Source: CAZJLP01 sp964546955
Lineage (GTDB): Bacteria > Verrucomicrobiota > Verrucomicrobiia > Opitutales > Opitutaceae
Direction: 5' to 3'
Length of the DNA stretch: 64,000 nucleotides
NCBI GenBank assembly: GCA_964546955.1
Contig: CAZJLP010000011.1
Span: 1 to 64,000, forward strand
Shown: positions 42,726 through 53,081 of the stretch, piece by piece
Layout: each line of letters begins with the position of its first letter
Position numbering within the stretch: the first letter of the stretch is position 1
Translations under genes and position numbers: made by a program
The notes under the pieces: model-generated
What the model was told of the DNA's origin: nothing
What the model saw: the letters and a program-made list of their open reading frames with translations, nothing else
The model's database searches: none

Positions 42726-43496
42726 ATGAGCTCCCCGCTGGAAATCCACGATCTTACCGTCGCTTATCACAAAAAGCCGGTGTTGTGGGGCATCGATCTC
42801 GTGGTGCCCACCGGGCAGCTCGTCGGAATCGTCGGCCCGAATGGCGCCGGAAAATCGACCCTGATCAAGGCCTGCATGGGACTGCTTCCGCTTTCGAGCG
42901 GCTGGGTGAAGTTTTTTGGGGAGCCATTTGACCGGGCGGCGCGCCGCATCGGCTACGTGCCGCAGCGTGAGTCGGTCGATTGGGATTTTCCCGTGAACGT
43001 CATGGACGTCGTTCTGATGGGCCGCTACGGCCGCCTCGGCCTGCTCAAACGTCCGACGAAGGCGGACCGCGAGATTGCGCGCGAATGTCTCGAAAAAGTA
43101 CAGATGCTGCCCTTTGCCAACCGGCAGATCTCAAATCTTTCCGGGGGCCAGCAGCAGCGTGTGTTCCTCGCCCGCGCGCTCGCACAAGAGGCGGATCTCT
43201 ACTTCATGGACGAACCCTTTGCCGGCGTGGACGCGGCGACCGAATCCGCGATCGTCGCCGTGCTGCGCGAACTCCGCGACCGGAAAAAAACCATCCTTGT
43301 GGTTCACCATGACCTTCCGACCGCGCGACAGTATTTCGACAGCCTCATTTTGCTCAATATGCGTTTGGTGGCCTTCGGCCCGACCGAGGCCGTCTTCACA
43401 CCCGCGCTCTTGCAGAAAACGTATGGCGGGCGATTGACCGCACTGGCTGAGGTCGCGGCGGCTCTGGGGGCGGAGGACCGTGCCGGTAGAGGGTAG
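42726..43496 (+). CDS. metal ABC transporter ATP-binding protein (TroB/MntB type)
   Basis: The 256-residue ATPase has Walker A (GPNGAGKST), Q-loop (VPQRESVDWDFP, typical of the metal-type family), signature LSGGQQQRV, Walker B (LYFMDEPFAGVD) and the switch His (VVHHDLP). It works with the two permeases at 43791 and 45239. The last residues (GRG and stop) are encoded by the heptamer array G, so the stop codon itself (43494-43496) lies in the repeat. Confidence 0.94.
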   Translation: MSSPLEIHDLTVAYHKKPVLWGIDLVVPTGQLVGIVGPNGAGKSTLIKACMGLLPLSSGWVKFFGEPFDRAARRIGYVPQRESVDWDFPVNVMDVVLMGRYGRLGLLKRPTKADREIARECLEKVQMLPFANRQISNLSGGQQQRVFLARALAQEADLYFMDEPFAGVDAATESAIVAVLRELRDRKKTILVVHHDLPTARQYFDSLILLNMRLVAFGPTEAVFTPALLQKTYGGRLTALAEVAAALGAEDRAGRG

Positions 43497-43834
43497 AGGG
43501 TGGAGAGTGAGGGTAGAACCAATGCCGATCATTCAATCATTTCGAGAGCTCAAGACTGACCAACGCGCAAGGCTGGAGGCGCGCCGCCGGTACGAGGGAG
43601 TGTTTGTAAACAAGCTCAGCGAAGCACTTGGCGAAGCGATCGAGGCAGAGGTTTGGCTGGATCACGCGCTTGACGCAGGATATCTCACGACAAAAGAACA
43701 TTTGGATCTGACAAAATCGTGGGAGTCCATCGGCGGCACGCTCCATACGATGATAGAGAAAGCGCCGTCGTTCTGTGGAGGGAGGAAGTCGTGAAACGAT
43801 CTACCTTCTATCTTCTATTCTCCACTCTCATGCT
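43485..43834. repeat. inverted heptamer array G (GGTAGAG type) enclosing a four-helix-bundle gene
   Basis: The left arm (43485-43519) has five 7-base units near GGTAGAG. The right arm (43800-43834) has five units of the reverse type (TCTACCT, TCTATCT and similar). Between them lies a 90-codon gene of the 23S-intervening-sequence four-helix-bundle family. The left arm overlaps the end of the ATPase gene and the right arm overlaps the start of the permease gene. The whole thus looks like a 350-base insert placed inside the operon. Confidence 0.7.
43522..43794 (+). CDS. four-helix-bundle protein (23S rRNA intervening sequence / S23 family), shortened
   Basis: The 90-residue product begins MPIIQSFRELK and carries the family C-terminal half, RRRYEGVFVNKLSEAL through WLDHALDAGYL to MIEKAPSFCGG. 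Typical members have about 115-125 residues. Here the part between SFREL and the RRRY segment is much shorter, so most of helices 1-2 is missing by in-frame deletion. The family (PF05635-like) was first found in insertions in 23S rRNA genes and resembles the Avd protein of diversity-generating retroelements; its role is unknown. It is enclosed by the arms of array G and its stop overlaps the permease GTG start. Confidence 0.75.
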   Translation: MPIIQSFRELKTDQRARLEARRRYEGVFVNKLSEALGEAIEAEVWLDHALDAGYLTTKEHLDLTKSWESIGGTLHTMIEKAPSFCGGRKS

Positions 43835-45242
43835 TGCAATGGCTGGCCCATTGCAAGCGGCGCGCGTCGGCGATGTCACCGAGAGCACGACGGCAGAGCA
43901 ATTGGCGCGCTTTCTGACGCTGCAGGACCCGTCGCTGCGGTATGCGCTGATTGGCTCGGTGCTGCTGGGACTCGGTTGCGGGCTCCTCGGCAGTTTTATC
44001 GTGGTTCGGAAGATGGCGCTGATGGGCGACGCGCTTTCGCACGCGGTCTTGCCGGGTGTCGCGGCCGGTTACTTGTGGGGAATGACCAAGGATCCGGTGG
44101 CGATCTTGATCGGAGCGACAATCGCAGGGCTGCTTGGGGCGGCGACGGTGAGCGCCCTGACTCGAACCACCCGGATCAAGGAGGATGCGGCCCTCGGCCT
44201 CGTGCTCGCTTCCTTTTTCGGCATTGGACAGTGCCTCATGACGATGATCCAGGGCCTGCCGGCGGGCAATAAGAGCGGCCTCGACAAATTCATGTTCGGG
44301 CAGGCGGCCGCGATCAGCGGGGATGACGTCGTGTTGATGTCGATTGTCACCGCGTCGGCGGCGGGATTGATCACTCTCTTCTATAAAGAACTTCTTTTGA
44401 CGAGCTTCGATGCCGGTTTTGCGCGAGCGATGGCGTTCCCGGTCGGGCTGATCCACCATGGCTTGATGATGCTCCTGGCCATGACGATCGTCATCGCCTT
44501 GCAGGCGGTCGGTGTGGTGCTCGTTTCGGCCATGCTGATCACGCCCGCAGCAGCAGCCTACCTTTTGACCGACCGCCTTCATCGCATGCTGATGCTGGCC
44601 GCGTTTTTTGGCATTCTTGCCGGCGTCACCGGGGCGTTCTTTTCGTTCGTCGGCCGAAACCTTCCCACCGGCCCCCTGATGGTGATCGGCGCGAGCGCGA
44701 TTTTTCTCTGCGCTTTCCTTTTCGGCCCGCGCCACGGCGTGCTCGCACGTTGGTGGCGCCAACGGTCGCGCGCCGGGCGAACCGATCGTGAAAACACGCT
44801 GAAGGCAATTTATCATGTGTGGGAGAATGACGGCGCCCGGGCGGAGGGCGTCGCGCTCAGCGCGCTGGCGACCCGGCGCCGGGAAACGATTGAGGAAGCG
44901 CAATCGCGAGTTCGCGAACTGCGGCGTCACGATCTGGTGACGATCGATCGGGACATGGTATATTTCACCCCCGCGGGGCGTCTTCGAGCCTCGGAAATCG
45001 TGCGCAACCATCGGCTCTGGGAACTTTATCTGACCAACTCCGCGAACATCGCGGCCGACCACGTGCATGATGACGCCGAAAACATCGAACACGTCCTGGG
45101 CGAGGAAGTGGTGCGAGATCTGGAGCGGCGCCTGAACTATGCAACGCGGGATCCCCACGGGAAAACCATTCCCCGCTCGGATGAGATTCACCAAAGCGCG
45201 GGCTTGGCGGGCGAGGCACGGGCGCGAAAGGCCCACGAATGA
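43791..45242 (+). CDS. metal ABC permease fused to a DtxR-like metalloregulator domain
   Basis: This 483-residue protein starts at a GTG that overlaps the preceding stop by 4 bases. A hydrophobic leader (residues about 5-22) precedes the permease of about 8-9 membrane segments (LTLQDPSLRYALIGS ... GDALSHAVLPG ... FYKELLLTSFD ... AMLITPAAAAYLLTDR), usual for cluster-9 permeases. After about residue 320 comes a cytoplasmic DtxR/MntR-like part: winged helix (RENTLKAIYHVWEND) and a dimer/metal domain with NHRLWELYL and HVHDDAENIEHVL. Such fusions are known in some bacteria. The right arm of repeat array G encodes the leader peptide. An ATG at 43719 would read through the four-helix gene and is unlikely. 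Confidence 0.88.
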   Translation: MKRSTFYLLFSTLMLAMAGPLQAARVGDVTESTTAEQLARFLTLQDPSLRYALIGSVLLGLGCGLLGSFIVVRKMALMGDALSHAVLPGVAAGYLWGMTKDPVAILIGATIAGLLGAATVSALTRTTRIKEDAALGLVLASFFGIGQCLMTMIQGLPAGNKSGLDKFMFGQAAAISGDDVVLMSIVTASAAGLITLFYKELLLTSFDAGFARAMAFPVGLIHHGLMMLLAMTIVIALQAVGVVLVSAMLITPAAAAYLLTDRLHRMLMLAAFFGILAGVTGAFFSFVGRNLPTGPLMVIGASAIFLCAFLFGPRHGVLARWWRQRSRAGRTDRENTLKAIYHVWENDGARAEGVALSALATRRRETIEEAQSRVRELRRHDLVTIDRDMVYFTPAGRLRASEIVRNHRLWELYLTNSANIAADHVHDDAENIEHVLGEEVVRDLERRLNYATRDPHGKTIPRSDEIHQSAGLAGEARARKAHE

Positions 45243-46195
45243 ACTCACTGCTGCCGCCTTTTTCGTTCGATCATGTCTTCGTGATGCCTTGGACCGAAGA
45301 GCTGGCCCTTTTTGGGGCCATGATGCTGATGGGTTTTCTCACCACGACGGCCTGCGGACTGGTCGGGAACTATCTTATGTTGCGCCGCATGGCCCTCATG
45401 GGAGATGCCGTCAGCCACAGCGTGCTCCCGGGCCTGGTGATTGCATTTCTATTCAGTGGCAGCCGCGGCACGGGGACGATGTTTCTCGGGGCGCTCGCGG
45501 CGGGTGTAGCCACCACGGTCATCGTTGAAACGATTCATCGGAAAACCCGGGTGAAGCAGGATGCTTCCATTGGAGTGACCTTTACCACCTTGTTCGCGAT
45601 CGGTGTGGTCTTGGTCTCAATCTACTCGAGCCAGGTCGACCTCGATGCAGAATGTGTCTTGTACGGTGAAATCGGATTCATCGGGCCGCTGGGGGGGGGG
45701 GACGACGTTCCCCCCGCCAACGTGCGAATGGGAGCGGTCGCGCTCGGCGTGATCGCTTTGGTCGCGGCCTTTTATAAGGAGCTGCTGGTGAGCTCCTTCG
45801 ATGCGGCGCTGGCCCGTTCGTTGGGGATCAATCCGACCGTGATGCATTATGGATTGATGATCTCGCTCTCCCTCGTGGTGGTCAGCGCGTTCGAGGCGGT
45901 GGGATCCATTCTTGTGATTGCGATGCTGATACTGCCGGGGGCCACCGCCATGCTGTTGACCACGAGGCTTCCGGTGGTCCACGGGCTGACCGTTCTTCAC
46001 GCGGCGCTGAGTTCCATCCTTGGGGTCCATTTGTCCTTGGCTCTTCGTTGCCAAGTCGGACCCGCCATGGTTGTCGCGGGAGCGATATTGTTCACGCTCG
46101 CCTGGGTCTTGAGTCCGAGCGAGGGGCTGCTGGTCCGGTGGCGTGCAGGCCGTCGCCGGCTCGAGATCGATCCCGCCGGAAGCCCGGACGGTTGA
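45239..46195 (+). CDS. second metal ABC permease (TroD/MntD type)
   Basis: The 318-residue integral membrane protein has the family pattern MLRRMALMGDAVSHSVLPGL, KELLVSSFDAALARSLGI and AMLILPGATAMLLT. It overlaps the previous permease by 4 bases, so the two make a heterodimer served by the ATPase at 42726. A run of eleven G (45691-45701) lies in the loop segment GPLGGGDDVPP; slippage there would truncate the protein. This could be a contingency tract or a sequencing artefact. Confidence 0.92.
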   Translation: MNSLLPPFSFDHVFVMPWTEELALFGAMMLMGFLTTTACGLVGNYLMLRRMALMGDAVSHSVLPGLVIAFLFSGSRGTGTMFLGALAAGVATTVIVETIHRKTRVKQDASIGVTFTTLFAIGVVLVSIYSSQVDLDAECVLYGEIGFIGPLGGGDDVPPANVRMGAVALGVIALVAAFYKELLVSSFDAALARSLGINPTVMHYGLMISLSLVVVSAFEAVGSILVIAMLILPGATAMLLTTRLPVVHGLTVLHAALSSILGVHLSLALRCQVGPAMVVAGAILFTLAWVLSPSEGLLVRWRAGRRRLEIDPAGSPDG

Positions 46196-46304
46196 TACGT
46201 GGGGGAGCGGTCGTTCCATCGCGGATACCCGCGTTTGAACGGTCTGAGGGAAAATCCTATCGCAAAAAGCTGTTTTTCTCGCGGCGGCCTGATAGCGACT
46301 TTAC

Positions 46305-48120
46305 ATGCTCAATCGGTTTTCGGTGGCGCCATTGGCATCGATGACGCGCGCGCTGGCCGCGACGGCGGCGGGGAGGGTGGGACCCGATTGGGTGATCACC
46401 GGCGCTCGTATTTTGTCGGTTTACTCCGAGCGCATGATGGAGGATCGGGAGATCTGGATAACCGGCGGTCGCATCGCCGCGGTCAAACCCGCGGGGACCT
46501 TCAAGGCCGACAAGCTCACGCGCACGAAACGGTACGATGCGGCTGGCGGCATCGTCGCTCCGGGTCTGGTCGACCCGCATGTCCACATCGAAAGCAGCCT
46601 CATGACGGCGTGCGCGTACGCCGAGGGGGCCCTCTTGAACGGGACCACCACGATTTTTTGTGACAGTCACGAAATCGGAAATGTCTGCGACGCGCGGGGA
46701 ATCGAATGGATGATGATGGATGCGCGCCGGGCACCGCTCTCCATTTTTTTGACCGTTCCCAGCACGATTCCAGCGACGGCGAGCGCTTATGAGACGGCGG
46801 GTGGCAATCTTACTCCAGAGAAGATTGCCCGACTTTTCGACAAATGGCCGGAAGCCGTGGCGCTGGGCGAGAAAATGGATTTCTTCCAGGTGACGCAAGG
46901 AGACGAAAGGAGCCACGCGATCCTGGCGCAGGCGTTGAAACGGGGCCGGCCCGTGAGCGGACACATCTACGGCCGTGAATTCGTGGCCGCCTATGCAGCG
47001 AGTGGTATCACGGATACGCACGAAGCCGTTGATCGCGACATGGCGGACGATCTCCTCGAGGCCGGGATGTGGTTATTCCTCCGAGGCGGGCCGCCGGCGA
47101 CTCCTTGGCACAGCTTGCCTGAAGCGATCAAGACCTTGACCGAATTGGGCGCCAATCCCAAACGGGTGTGCGTTTGCACCGACGACCGGGATGCGGACGA
47201 TCTCTTTTTGTTCGGCATGGATTGGGTTGTGCGGCAGGCCGTCGCGGCGGGGCTAAAGCCCGAAGTGGCTTGGAGCCTCGGGTCTCTGCATCCGGCCACT
47301 CGATACGCGGCCGATGCGGAGATCGGCGGAGTCGCCCCTGGCCGCCGGGCGGATCTCGTGCTCTTGAATGAGGAAATGGAGGTGCAGAACACCTGGTACG
47401 GCGGGCAATTGGTGGTCGAAAACCGCAAAATCACCCTGCTGCTCGACCGGGCGCTGTCGAAGCGCTACAAGTACCCGCGCGGCGCCTACAATACGATCAA
47501 ACTGGCCCGGAAGAAGCTGGCCCTTGTTCCGGCAAAGCCCGCTCAAGTCAGTGTGGCCAACGTCATTCGCCTCGATCCGCGCGGCATCCAGACTGTGCGT
47601 GAGACGGTCATGCTCGATGGGAGCCTCTCGTGGGAAGACCTCCTGGCTCAACACGATCTCTGTTTTGTCACGGTGATCGAGCGGCACGGGAAAAATGGCA
47701 ACATGGCCCAAGGGCTGTTAAGGGAGTTCGGGNNNNNNNNNNGGAGCTGTGGCCAGCAGCGTTGGGCACGACGCCCACAACATTGTCGTGGCGGGGAAGG
47801 CGGAACGCGACATGAAGGTCGCGGTCGCGACGGTCAAAGCGTTGCGCGGCGGAGTCTGCGTGGTGCGACAGGGGGAAGTCATCGCCAGCATCGCTTTGCC
47901 GGTCGCCGGTTTGCTCTCTGACGAGCGGGCGGTGGACGTCGCGCGCGCCACCTCGGAATTGAAGCACGCGTGGCGGGAACTCGGTTGCAAGGTGCCGTTC
48001 ATGGGCTTCAATCTATTGCCCCTGTCCGTCATTCCGGAGATTCGGATTACCGACAAGGGCCTTATCCTCGTGCCGCAGATGGAATTCGTGCCGCTGTTTG
48101 AAAACCGGGCGCACGGATAA
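46305..48120 (+). CDS. ade: adenine deaminase, interrupted by a 10-N assembly gap
   Basis: Ade converts adenine to hypoxanthine (amidohydrolase superfamily). The N-terminal part has APGLVDPHVHIESS with the metal HxH, CDSHEIGNV and a C-terminal CTDDRDADDL. After the N run (47733-47742) the frame shifts by one and resumes with GAVASSVGHDAHNIVVAG and the family C-terminus. The family usually has G-F-G-L-K-x-G-A here, so about nine bases are probably missing, and the ten N are a placeholder. The gene is then intact at about 605 residues. Start: ATG 46305, or ATG 46341 as an alternative. Confidence 0.92.
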
Positions 48121-48209
48121 GACTGGCCTCACAGAGAGCAGCCTAGGTCGCGTTGTACCGGCCACGAATTTCCATCTCCAACCTCAAATCGCGAGCGCAA
48201 CTCGCCCCG

Positions 48210-49445
48210 CTAACTTGTCCTAGCCAGAAGTTGCTGGCGGCGGGCGATGGCGCGTTCGTAAGACTGGATTTGCAGCGGAATCACCGCGGAGGAAGTGAAG
48301 CGCCGCAAGCCGTGATGGCGGGCCTTGTACCCGAGTTCATGGCGCAGCTGGGGGTTGTCGAGCAAGCGGTTGACTTGCGCGGCGATGTCGCGTGGCGACT
48401 TGGGGGGCACGAGCAGACCGTATTGGCCGCGATCGACCAATTCCGCCATCCCACCGTTGTTTGTGCAGACCACCGCTCGCCCTGCAGCCATTGATTCGAG
48501 GACGACAAACCCAAAACTCTCCCAGCGGCTCGGGAAAACGCAAATATCCGTGGTTGCGAGGTAGCGCGCAACCGAGTGAAGAGGGACTCGGCCGGTGAAT
48601 TCCAGGCGGTCCATGTGGGCGCCCAGTTTCTCGCACAGATAGTCACGCATATTCAGGCCTGCCTGGGGGGAGGCGCCCCAGGCCCCGATGAAGCGAAACA
48701 TCGCGTCCGGGTGCTGCTGCAAAACGAGAGGGATGGCCTCGGCCAGATCCTGCACCCCTTTGCGCCACTCCAGCCGGCCGACAAAACTCACGCGCCGCGT
48801 GTTGGTCTCGATCGGGATGTTCAACATGTCGGCCGCGGGTTCGTAGGTGAACGGCACCAGCGAGATCCGGGCGGGGTCCGCGCCCCAGGTGCGGGTCACG
48901 ATGCTCGCGATCGCCTGGGATGGGGCGCTGATCTCGTCCGCATTCAGCAGGTGGATACGCTCTTCTTCGAACAGCGGATTCTCCTGCGAGGAGAGGGCGC
49001 GGAGGTTGCGCGTTTTCGCTACATACCAGAGCAGTCGCATTTGGTTCCGAAACTGCTCTCGGGTGAAGGGAAACTTGCCGAATTTGCGCGCGAAGTAGTA
49101 AGGCGTATGCAGCCGGACCACCAGGGGCAGGCTGATCAACGTACGCGCGATGTAGCGCCCTTCGGCCAGGAAATCCGGGCCTTCCATCACGTCGAAAGAC
49201 CGGTCGCGATGGCGTTGGAGAAAGACCGGCACGATCGCCGTGGGGAAAGACATCCGATCGCCTTTCAGGCGGTGCACGATGACTCCACTATCCGTGAAAC
49301 AATCGGTCCGCGTCGGACTGCCACAGAACACCTCCACCTCGACCCCGGCGCGGACAAGTCCGCGCGAGATCTGGTGAACGTACGTCGCGATGCCGCCGTA
49401 CGACGTGTCGGGAGGGAATTCGTAGCTAACAAACGCAACTCTCAT
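48210..49445 (-). CDS. GT4-family glycosyltransferase
   Basis: From MRVAFVSYEFPPDTSYGG at 49445 the protein has 411 residues and the two Rossmann domains of GT-B enzymes. The donor-site region has RRVSFVGRLEWRKGVQDLAEAI, FPSRWESFGFVVLESMAAGRAVV (E-x7-E motif) and a C-terminal helix. These are retaining glycosyltransferases for surface polysaccharides or lipopolysaccharide. The start overlaps the end of the upstream Wzt-like ABC gene by 20 bases, so both work in one polysaccharide pathway. Confidence 0.9.
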   Translation of the reverse strand: MRVAFVSYEFPPDTSYGGIATYVHQISRGLVRAGVEVEVFCGSPTRTDCFTDSGVIVHRLKGDRMSFPTAIVPVFLQRHRDRSFDVMEGPDFLAEGRYIARTLISLPLVVRLHTPYYFARKFGKFPFTREQFRNQMRLLWYVAKTRNLRALSSQENPLFEEERIHLLNADEISAPSQAIASIVTRTWGADPARISLVPFTYEPAADMLNIPIETNTRRVSFVGRLEWRKGVQDLAEAIPLVLQQHPDAMFRFIGAWGASPQAGLNMRDYLCEKLGAHMDRLEFTGRVPLHSVARYLATTDICVFPSRWESFGFVVLESMAAGRAVVCTNNGGMAELVDRGQYGLLVPPKSPRDIAAQVNRLLDNPQLRHELGYKARHHGLRRFTSSAVIPLQIQSYERAIARRQQLLARTS

Positions 49446-50685
49446 GATGGAGGGCGACGCGATCGACAATGCGAACGTAACCGTGATGGCTCTGATAGGG
49501 CCACATGCCGCCGGCGATCACACCCGGGTGAACCTCGAAGGTGAGCGCGTTTTCCCCCTCCAGGTACCTCGTCATGTCGTTGGGGCGAAAGACGAGTACA
49601 TCCAGCGTGTACTTTCCGGGAAAAAGACGGAGGGGGCGCATCGAGATGACAATCTCCGCCTCGCCCTCCAGATCGAACGGTGCCACGCCTTCTTCCGGCG
49701 TGCAGATCGAGCTGATCAACTCCCCGTAGGCATTCTTGAGCTGCAGGACCACGCCCGTTTTCTTGAAAGGCTGGTCTGCTCCCAGGCGAATGCGCAGGTC
49801 GTAGTCCTCGCCAAAAATGAGGTGATTGACGGGCGTGTCGTCCTTGGCCTGATGCAGGCCGGCCGAGAGCAGCTTCAGTCCATATTCGGACGTGGGAGTC
49901 GCGGTCTTCTGCGGCGCCTCATTCAAGTAGTCGACCACCAGCTGCTCAGCCGGGCCGACGCGGCGAACTTTTCCTTTCTCGAGCCAGACCGCGCGCGAGC
50001 ACAGATTTTTGACCGCGGCCATGTTATGACTCACGAACAGCACGGTGCGGCCGTCCGCGCGGGAGACTTCGCGCATTTTACCCAGACATTTCGCCTGAAA
50101 TTCCGCATCTCCCACCGCCAGCACCTCGTCAATGATCAGAATCTCCGGCTCCAGATGCGCCGCCACGGCGAAGGCCAGTCGCACGTACATGCCGCTTGAA
50201 TACCGTTTGACCGGAGTGTCGATGAATTTGCTTACTTCCGCGAAGTCGACGATGTCGTCGAACTTCGAACGGATTTCCGCCTTCGTCATACCGAGAATGG
50301 CACCATTGAGGAAGATATTCTCCCGCCCGCTTAGCTCGGGATGAAAGCCGGTGCCGACTTCGAGCAAGCTGGCGATGCGTCCGCGAATACGGACTTCCCC
50401 CTCCGTGGGCTCGGTGATGCGACTGAGAATTTTGAGTAGGGTGCTCTTGCCCGCGCCATTCTTGCCGATGACCCCGAGAACTTCCCCCGGCTGGACGTCA
50501 AAAGAGACGTCGCGCAGGGGCCAAAAGTCCATCTCGGTGCGCTTTGCATCGCCTGCCTGCCTGGTTTTGGCCGACCGGAGCTTTTCCAACCAGCGCTCGA
50601 CCTCGTCGCGAAACGAAGTGGCGCCGATTTTGCCGAGCCGGTATTTTTTTGAGAGACCAGTGACTTCGATAATCGGACGTCCCAT
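49426..50685 (-). CDS. polysaccharide ABC exporter ATPase (Wzt/TagH-like) with C-terminal carbohydrate domain
   Basis: From MGRPIIEVTGLSKKYRLG at 50685 the protein has 419 residues. The ATPase part has Walker A GKNGAGKST, signature YSSGMYVRLAFAVA, Walker B ILIIDEVLAVGD and switch HN. After about residue 260 a beta-rich domain follows, like the O-antigen-binding Wzt C-terminus. The partner membrane protein (Wzm) would be expected upstream but is not in this window; rpsA is there instead. The open frame continues 111 codons upstream through hexamer array H and is not part of the protein. Confidence 0.9.
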   Translation of the reverse strand: MGRPIIEVTGLSKKYRLGKIGATSFRDEVERWLEKLRSAKTRQAGDAKRTEMDFWPLRDVSFDVQPGEVLGVIGKNGAGKSTLLKILSRITEPTEGEVRIRGRIASLLEVGTGFHPELSGRENIFLNGAILGMTKAEIRSKFDDIVDFAEVSKFIDTPVKRYSSGMYVRLAFAVAAHLEPEILIIDEVLAVGDAEFQAKCLGKMREVSRADGRTVLFVSHNMAAVKNLCSRAVWLEKGKVRRVGPAEQLVVDYLNEAPQKTATPTSEYGLKLLSAGLHQAKDDTPVNHLIFGEDYDLRIRLGADQPFKKTGVVLQLKNAYGELISSICTPEEGVAPFDLEGEAEIVISMRPLRLFPGKYTLDVLVFRPNDMTRYLEGENALTFEVHPGVIAGGMWPYQSHHGYVRIVDRVALHHESCVC

Positions 50686-51213
50686 GACAGTTAGGTAGTG
50701 CCTTTGGACGGAGGCAGCGACGGCATGGTACGCGAAGGGGCGGGGTGGTTCCGCCAGAGACGCCGCGGACTTCACGCAATCGTACTCGTTCTCGTACTCT
50801 TTCTCTTTCTCGAACTCGTGACGCGAGATGACTGCGTTTTGCCGCGGAGCCGACGCGAGCGAAGGCGAAGAATGACGGCTTCTTGTTTTTCGGTGGCGAA
50901 AGGTGGCGCTGTGCCCCCTGTGCCGAGGTCGTGGGGGCGAGAACAAGTAAGAGCAAGAGAGAGAGAACGATTGGACAGTAGAATATGTTCTCCCTTCGTG
51001 ACTTAGAGCTACCGACAATAAGGCTTGCCCAATCCCCCCCTTACCCTCGATTCTGGCAGTTTGCGGCAGTTCTATAGGTCAAGCCGGTGCGCCGCACTGC
51101 TCTCACTGGCTTAATGTTGGAAACCTTCAACCAAAGGTCTCGCCTAAAAACGGGGCCAATCGGCGGAGGGTCGGCATATCGGAGCAGGATGACGACGTTT
51201 CGCCAGTGTTCAC
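50686..51213. other. 528-base non-coding divergent gap before rpsA
   Basis: The gap between the Wzt-like gene and rpsA contains hexamer array H (50780-50974). From about 50975 to 51213 lies a region with no gene, where the rpsA promoter and leader should be; I could not place promoter boxes with confidence. A run of seven C lies at about 51036-51042. Confidence 0.5.
50780..50974. repeat. inverted hexamer array H (TCGTNC / GAGAAC type)
   Basis: The left arm (50780-50821) has seven 6-base units such as TCGTAC, TCTTTC and TCGAAC. The right arm (50939-50974) has about six units of the reverse kind (GAGAAC, GAGCAA, GAGAGA). The loop is about 117 bases. The architecture is as in the heptamer arrays but with a 6-base period. 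The same unit type occurs on the other side of rpsA (array I). Confidence 0.6.
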
Positions 51214-52884
<1,671 letters not shown>

Positions 52885-52904
52885 TTCGTGTTGGTGTCAC
52901 TCTC

Positions 52905-52934
52905 AGCCCGGCGCGAAAGCGCCGGGCTTTTTTT
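52905..52934 (+). terminator. intrinsic terminator of rpsA
   Basis: AGCCCGGCGC and GCGCCGGGCT form a perfect 10-bp stem with a GAAA tetraloop, followed directly by seven T. This is a textbook rho-independent terminator 20 bases after the rpsA stop, and the clearest in the window. Confidence 0.95.
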
Positions 52935-52946
52935 GTGCCACAACAT

Positions 52947-53065
52947 CGTTCTCGTTCTTTACTCCTACTCATTCTCGAACCCGGCGTCGGGATCTTACGG
53001 GTAATCGCGCGGTGAGGAGCAGCAATGTCGGTGGGACGAGAACGAGTAGGAGAACGAGAACATGA
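52947..53065. repeat. inverted hexamer array I (CGTTCT / ACGAGA type)
   Basis: The left arm (about 52947-52980) has six 6-base units (CGTTCT, CTACTC, ATTCTC). The right arm (53036-53065) has five units of the reverse kind (ACGAGA, ACGAGT, AGGAGA). They are separated by a loop of about 55 bases. It starts 12 bases after the rpsA terminator and ends 16 bases before the stop of the KimA-like gene. Confidence 0.65.
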
Positions 53066-53081
53066 GGGGGGAATATACCCT

